From Meloidogyne chitwoodi (lineage: Eukaryota > Nematoda > Chromadorea > Rhabditida > Meloidogynidae), in the NCBI GenBank assembly GCA_015183035.1, contig JACZZP010000002.1, forward strand, positions 558,001 to 622,000: a stretch of 64,000 bases of DNA. Reading direction: 5' to 3'. The first letter of the stretch is position 1. Each line of letters begins with the position of its first letter. The notes beneath the pieces are model-generated. The model ran no database searches. It was given only the letters and a program-made list of their open reading frames with translations, and had not been told where the DNA came from. Made by a program: the position numbers and the translations under genes. Positions 59,789 through 64,000 of the stretch are shown piece by piece.

Positions 59789-59890
59789 AACAAACTTAAG
59801 CAGAAATAATAGTCTTTTTTTCATTTCAAAATTTTCTTTTTCATTTTTCGTAACTTGTTTTACCTTTTATTTATATTTTTCACTTTTAGT

Positions 59891-61631
59891 ATGGCTCACC
59901 AAGAAAATATAGACATTAGAACAAAACGAAATAAAAATAAATTACAACATGAAGGATTTCTTTATGTTTTTCATAAAATGAATTCTGATGAGGATAAGAA
60001 ATTTTGGAGGTGCGAAGATTTTGGTACGAAGGAAATTAATTGTAAAGGGCGCTTGCATTCAACTTTGGAAGATGTTTTTTTGAAAACTGTAGGTCAGCAC
60101 ACATGTAACAACAGCGCTGCCAATGTAATTACTCAGCGTATAGTTACGGGAATCAAAAGAAGAGCTGAAGATACTATGGATACTCCAGCAGCAATACGCA
60201 CACGCGTTCTTCAACAAATTCAAACTCCTATTCTGGCTAATTTTCCATCAAAAAATGCAACTAAAAAGGTTTTTATTTTGTTTAACTTTTAAAAGTATTT
60301 TTCAATATTAGTTAGTAAAAAGGGTTCGTCATGAGATTCACGCTCCTCCACCAATTCCAAATTCAATTCACGAGCTTCAAATCCCGGAGGCTTATCAATA
60401 CTACAGGAGGAATGGTGAAGATGTTGAATTGTTTCTTCTTTATGACTCTGGAATATATGAAGAACAGCAAAGGTTTATTTTTATAAGTTTCATCTTTTTT
60501 ATTTTTTGTTTTAAGAATGTTAATTTTTGGAAGAGAATCGTTTGGGACATGGGCTGGAGAAATGAAAACCCTATTCATGGACGGTACCTTTTCAATTACA
60601 CCAGCACATTTTTATCAATTGTACGTGATTATGACTCGGTAATTGCATATTTGTAATAAATTAAATAAATGTATTTTCAGTCGAGGAAATTGGGTGCTTC
60701 CGGTACTTTTCTGTTTGTTGACTTCGAAATCTTCAGCAACTTATGAACTACTTTTCCGAAAAATCAAGCAAATTTGGCCAGCATTTTCTCCTGAGTCGGT
60801 GTCAATTGATTTTGAAATGGGCGCAATTGGTATAATCTTTTAAGTATTTTTTTATTTTTTTTATTCCAGGAGCAATTAAAACTGTTTTTCCCGACACCAC
60901 TGTGCATTTATGTCTGTTTCATTTAGTGAAAAATTTAAAAAAAAAAGTCAGCGAGTTCGGACTAACTCAGGTATTCATTTTACTAAATTTAAATAAAATC
61001 CCAAAAATTTAGAGGTACAACACTGATCCGGAATTTGCATTAAAAGCGAAAATGATAACTTCAATTGCTTTTCTTCCCCTTCAAGATATTACTGCAGGAA
61101 TTTATGCTGTAGAGGCGGCTATACCAATTGAACTTCAACCTGTTCTAGACTGGTCAGCTATATTCTAGGATTTGTTCAATTTATTCGTTTTTCAGGTTTT
61201 TAACTAATTACACTGGTAGACCTCTTTGGAATCGAAATGGAGAACGTACTCGTCCATTATTTGATCCAGTGTTCTGGAGCGTTCATCAAAGGACATTAAT
61301 GCAGCAGGATCGCACCAATAACTACGTGGAGGCACAACACCGGCGTTTGCAAAATGCCTTTAAACATGACCATCCTACAATTTGGCAGTTTATTACAAAA
61401 CTTACAGAAGAACAGAAACAAATTGATGCGAATTTAGCCAGCTTTATTGCAGGACGTGAACCTCCACCAAAACGGAAAAAATACCGGGAAGCGGATAGAC
61501 GAATTTTAAACATTCTTCAACGTTATTTAAATAATAATCAACAAATTCCAAATGATCACCAATATTTAAACCAACAACCAATTATTGAATTACTTACCGG
61601 CATCTCTTCCAATTATCACATGAATGCTTAG
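59891..61631 (+). CDS. MULE transposase with FLYWCH zinc finger
   Basis: Seven exons, 59891..60268, 60312..60472, 60516..60638, 60681..60829, 60870..60970, 61013..61152 and 61196..61631, give 495 residues with no stop or frameshift. Residues 15-75 are a FLYWCH finger ([32 protein letters not shown]). The catalytic core shows [20 protein letters not shown] (Asp), [10 protein letters not shown] (Asp), [11 protein letters not shown] (the CxxH motif intact) and [14 protein letters not shown] (Glu). These are the DDE residues that join Mutator ends to target DNA. The C-terminal part has IWQFITKL and a Lys-rich [10 protein letters not shown] segment. Intact coding capacity and matching terminal repeats suggest a recently active element. 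The related gene at 17.4-20.2 kb shares exon order but differs in the CxxH motif. Confidence 0.92.
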
Positions 61632-61795
61632 TCAAATTTTTCATTAGTCAATTTTATTATATTTTGTTTACATTTTCAATGACAATGGAGTAGGGTTAAT
61701 CCCTTGCCATTGTCAATTTTTTGTTTTAATAAATTTTTATTATATTTTAATAATTTGTTTGAGTTTTTTACAATTTTAATAATTTTTGTAAAACT

Positions 61796-61931
61796 GGTAC
61801 TGAAATGGCCCCTTTTGTACTGGGACTGAAATGGCGGTACTGAATCGGCGGGACTGAAATGGCCCGGGACTGAACTGGCTCGTACTGAAGTGGCGGGACT
61901 GAAGTGGCAGTACTGAACTGGCAGTACTGAA
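61796..61931. repeat. Right terminal inverted repeat of the MULE
   Basis: Starts ggtactgaaatggccccttt and ends actggcagtactgaa, the complement of the left repeat. It begins 165 bp after the transposase stop codon. Confidence 0.88.
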
Positions 61932-62178
61932 ATGACCCCTACCGTGCCAGTTATATAGTTAACAAAAAGAAAAAAGAGTATTAAAAAAGGAGAGTGTTGG
62001 AAAGAGAAATAAATATTTTTTTAATAGAAATTACAAAATGCCATAATTATAGAAAGAGGCTAAAATTCAAAAATAAGAAATTTCTTTTAAATTTACATGG
62101 GAAGAAATGGTCACAAGTCATTTTTTTAACAATTTTTTTTTCCAGCAAAAAAAGATATATTTTATTTATTTTTACATA

Positions 62179-63598
62179 ATGGAAGCTTTAATAAATAAAC
62201 AACAACCATTATATCAAGGAACTTCGAAAATGACAGATTCACGACAGAAAAATTATTCAAAAATTCCTCTGGGACAGATGCAACAACTAAGCATTGATCC
62301 TAAACTTATTTGGCGTGAACGCAAGAATAGGTTGTGTCTTTCTATTCTACAATACATAAATTATAATATTTAATAGAAGTGAGAATCAAATTTACGTTAT
62401 TAAATGTGATATGAGTGCACTTCAACGAGTTCTTTATAAACAAAAGAAAAAGGATCTGATTGATTCAAAAGATGAGGTTTAATTTTGATACTATATAGTT
62501 AAATCTTATCTAATTTCAGCAGGATCGATATGCTTTGATGAAAACTGTTTTGGATTTACGTAAACTTTGTAATCATCCTTTCCTTTTCCATAGTGTTGAA
62601 GATGAATGTCAAAGCCATTGGAAGTTTAAGAAAGATAGCGGGTAACCTTTTGAGATTCTTGTCTTAAAAATATTCCTTCTTTTAGAAAAAATCTTTACCG
62701 AGTATCAGGAAAATTTGAACTACTTGATCGTATTTTGCCTAAATTCAAGGTAACAGATCACCGAGTTCTCATCTTTTGTCAAATGACGACAACGATGGAC
62801 ATAATGGAAGATTACTTTAACGTAACTTATTCTTAAAAAATGCTCAACTTTTTTAATTTTCTAATTTTAGTATCGTTCGTTGAAATATTTGCGTTCGGAT
62901 GAAAGCACAACTCGTGGGGATTATGGCAATCTCCTTAAGGAATTCAATACTCCTGGATCAGAATATTTCTTGTTTATGTTGAGTACTCGAGCTGGTAGAC
63001 TAGGCTTAAATTTTCAGTCAGCAGATACGATTATAATATTTGATTCTGCTTGGAACCCTCATCAGGTTATTTGATTTATTTGAAATAGACATACTTTATT
63101 AAATAAACAATTAATTTCAGGATTTGCAAGCTCAAGATAGAGTATATCTTATTGGACAAACTCATGAAGTAAATTTTTATGAAAATCTTTAATTGTGCTT
63201 GAAACTACCCATCTTTCCTTAATTATTAAGCACTAACAATTTGCTTGCCAAAATATTAATTTAAGGTACGCGTTCTTCGTTTAATCACTGCCAACAGTAT
63301 TGATGAGAAGATTTTAGATGTTGCTCGCTTAGAACTAAACATTAACGAGAAAACTGAAGCAGAACGTCAAAAAATTTTAGAAGAAATTATTCGGGCTGAT
63401 AACGATGAAGATGAAGTTCCAGACGATGAGTTCATCAATCAAATGATTGCGCGCAGTGAACAAGAATTTGATTTGTTTCAACAAATGGATATTGATCGTC
63501 GCAGAGCTGAGGCTATGGAATGTCATCGAAAGCCTCGACTTATTGAGGAACATGAAATTCCTACATCTATTATTAGCGAAGACAAAAAAATTAAATAA
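62179..63598 (+). CDS. C-terminal half of a BRM/SMARCA4-type SNF2 ATPase
   Basis: Exons 62179..62330, 62377..62476, 62520..62641, 62686..62821, 62871..63065, 63121..63168 and 63266..63598 give 361 residues. From residue 52 it follows BRM closely: [113 protein letters not shown], then [10 protein letters not shown] and KPRLIEE. Thus helicase lobe 2 and the region after it are present, while the ATP-binding lobe 1, the HSA region and the bromodomain are absent. Two changes hit conserved motifs: STRAGG is STRAGR, and QDRAHRIGQ is QDRVYLIGQ, losing the motif VI arginine. It can hardly be an active remodeller alone. The first exon (50 residues) matches nothing I know. It may be a truncated duplicate or a gene in decay, although the frame is still open. 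Confidence 0.82.
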
Positions 63599-63898
63599 GA
63601 ATGTTTTGAAATACTTTTTTTGAACTGATTATTTAAAATGCTTTTAAGTTCTTTGTGATTGGTGTAGAACATGTAGCATATTATCTCTGGACTTTATAAA
63701 CATTTTTAAATTTGATTACTTCTATCCAATTTTTAATTGTTTCGATAAAGTGTAAAATTCTTATCATTTCGAGTTTGCTTGGTATAGTCCTATCGCTTAA
63801 TTTATTCTCAAGTGAAGAACAGTTTTCTATACATTCTTACTTTTTGTTAATACCTTTGAGCTTAATTTTCTTGCATAAATAATTAACATTTTTAACAG

Positions 63899-64000
63899 AT
63901 GTTTCCTGTACCTCGGCTATCCAACGATGTTCTTTACATGATATCTGAAGCATTACTTTTTAAAAAACCATCTAATAATACAATGTTCAATCAAATAGAT
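63899..64000 (+). CDS. Start of a gene, possibly F-box protein (runs off the window)
   Basis: ATG immediately after a tttttaacag acceptor-like sequence, which would suit spliced-leader addition, then 34 open codons. MFPVPRLSNDVLYMISEALL resembles the LPxDVLxxI start of nematode F-box domains. Too short to be sure. The spacer 63599..63898 shows nothing else. Confidence 0.4.
   Translation, partial: MFPVPRLSNDVLYMISEALLFKKPSNNTMFNQID

Larger units (their letters stand above)
59653..61931. mobile_element. Complete MULE DNA transposon
   Basis: Flanked by terminal inverted repeats of 136 bp (59653..59788 and 61796..61931) that agree at nearly every base. Each is a tandem array of ttcagtactgcca-like units with variants ttcagtcccgcca and ttcagtacgagcca. 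Between them is one gene, an uninterrupted FLYWCH/MULE transposase. Homology between the ends stops at ttcagtactg; outside that the two flanks differ, and no clear 9-bp target duplication could be read. Confidence 0.88.

Noticed and set aside
59478..59912. 144-codon plus-strand frame through the GC-rich island and left MULE end
   Set aside because: It translates the terminal inverted repeat; the transposase starts at 59891 in another frame.
61322..61513. Minus-strand 63-codon frame
   Set aside because: Antisense to the last transposase exon, which has clear motifs.

Overview
The window is nuclear DNA of a very AT-rich, intron-dense nematode, most likely a plant-parasitic root-knot type (Meloidogyne-like). 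Evidence: small exons joined by mostly 40-120 bp introns ending in TTTTAG/TTTCAG, asparagine- and glutamine-rich coding sequence, and above all a spliced polysaccharide lyase family 3 pectate lyase with a signal peptide, a gene type found in plant-parasitic nematodes. Species assignment is inference only. Exon models were read by hand; where coordinates are given exon by exon, reading phase was carried through every splice and the total checks as a multiple of three.

Layout. 0.1-7 kb (-): Ig-repeat muscle-type protein. 8-9.2 kb (-): pectate lyase. 10.9-11.5 kb (+): small secreted Gly/Cys/Pro-rich protein. 11.8-13.9 kb (+): single-pass membrane protein. 14.1-16.8 kb (-): SLC35D nucleotide-sugar transporter. 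17.4-20.2 kb (-): FLYWCH/MULE transposase-like gene without visible terminal repeats. 21-27.1 kb (+): RBM12-like RNA-binding protein. 28-30.4 kb (+): DEF8 homologue. 31-32.3 kb (-): small secreted leucine-rich protein. 32.3-36 kb: decayed sequence, including a broken copy of the TRAPPC10 3' end. 36.1-37.2 kb (+): Gly/Gln repeat protein. 37.4-37.9 kb: large foldback element. 38.3-44.1 kb (-): TRAPPC10. 44.6-48.3 kb (+): KANSL3-like, followed 258 bp later by BMS1 (48.6-54.4 kb, +). 55.3-55.9 kb (+): NK/TLX-type homeobox gene. 56.2-59.2 kb (-): KH-domain RNA-binding protein. 59.65-61.93 kb: complete MULE transposon with 136-bp terminal inverted repeats and an intact transposase. 62.2-63.6 kb (+): C-terminal half of a BRM-type SNF2 ATPase. 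63.9 kb to the end: start of another gene, possibly F-box.

The host genes are mostly unrelated housekeeping functions: vesicle tethering (TRAPPC10), lysosome/vesicle adaptor (DEF8), Golgi sugar-nucleotide transport (SLC35D), 40S ribosome biogenesis (BMS1), chromatin (KANSL3-like, BRM-like) and RNA binding (RBM12-like, KH). Only KANSL3-like and BMS1 are close enough to suggest a shared transcript. The second theme is mobile DNA: two FLYWCH/MULE transposase genes, at least four families of small foldback/MITE-like elements sitting mainly in introns, two tRNA-Lys genes in inverted orientation each nested in an intron of a neighbouring gene, and several tRNA-like relics. I found no CRISPR array, operon of bacterial type, or obviously new defence-like system. 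The most distinctive items are the intact MULE whose ends are built of a tandem TTCAGT motif, the truncated SNF2 gene beside it, and the intronic tRNA pair.
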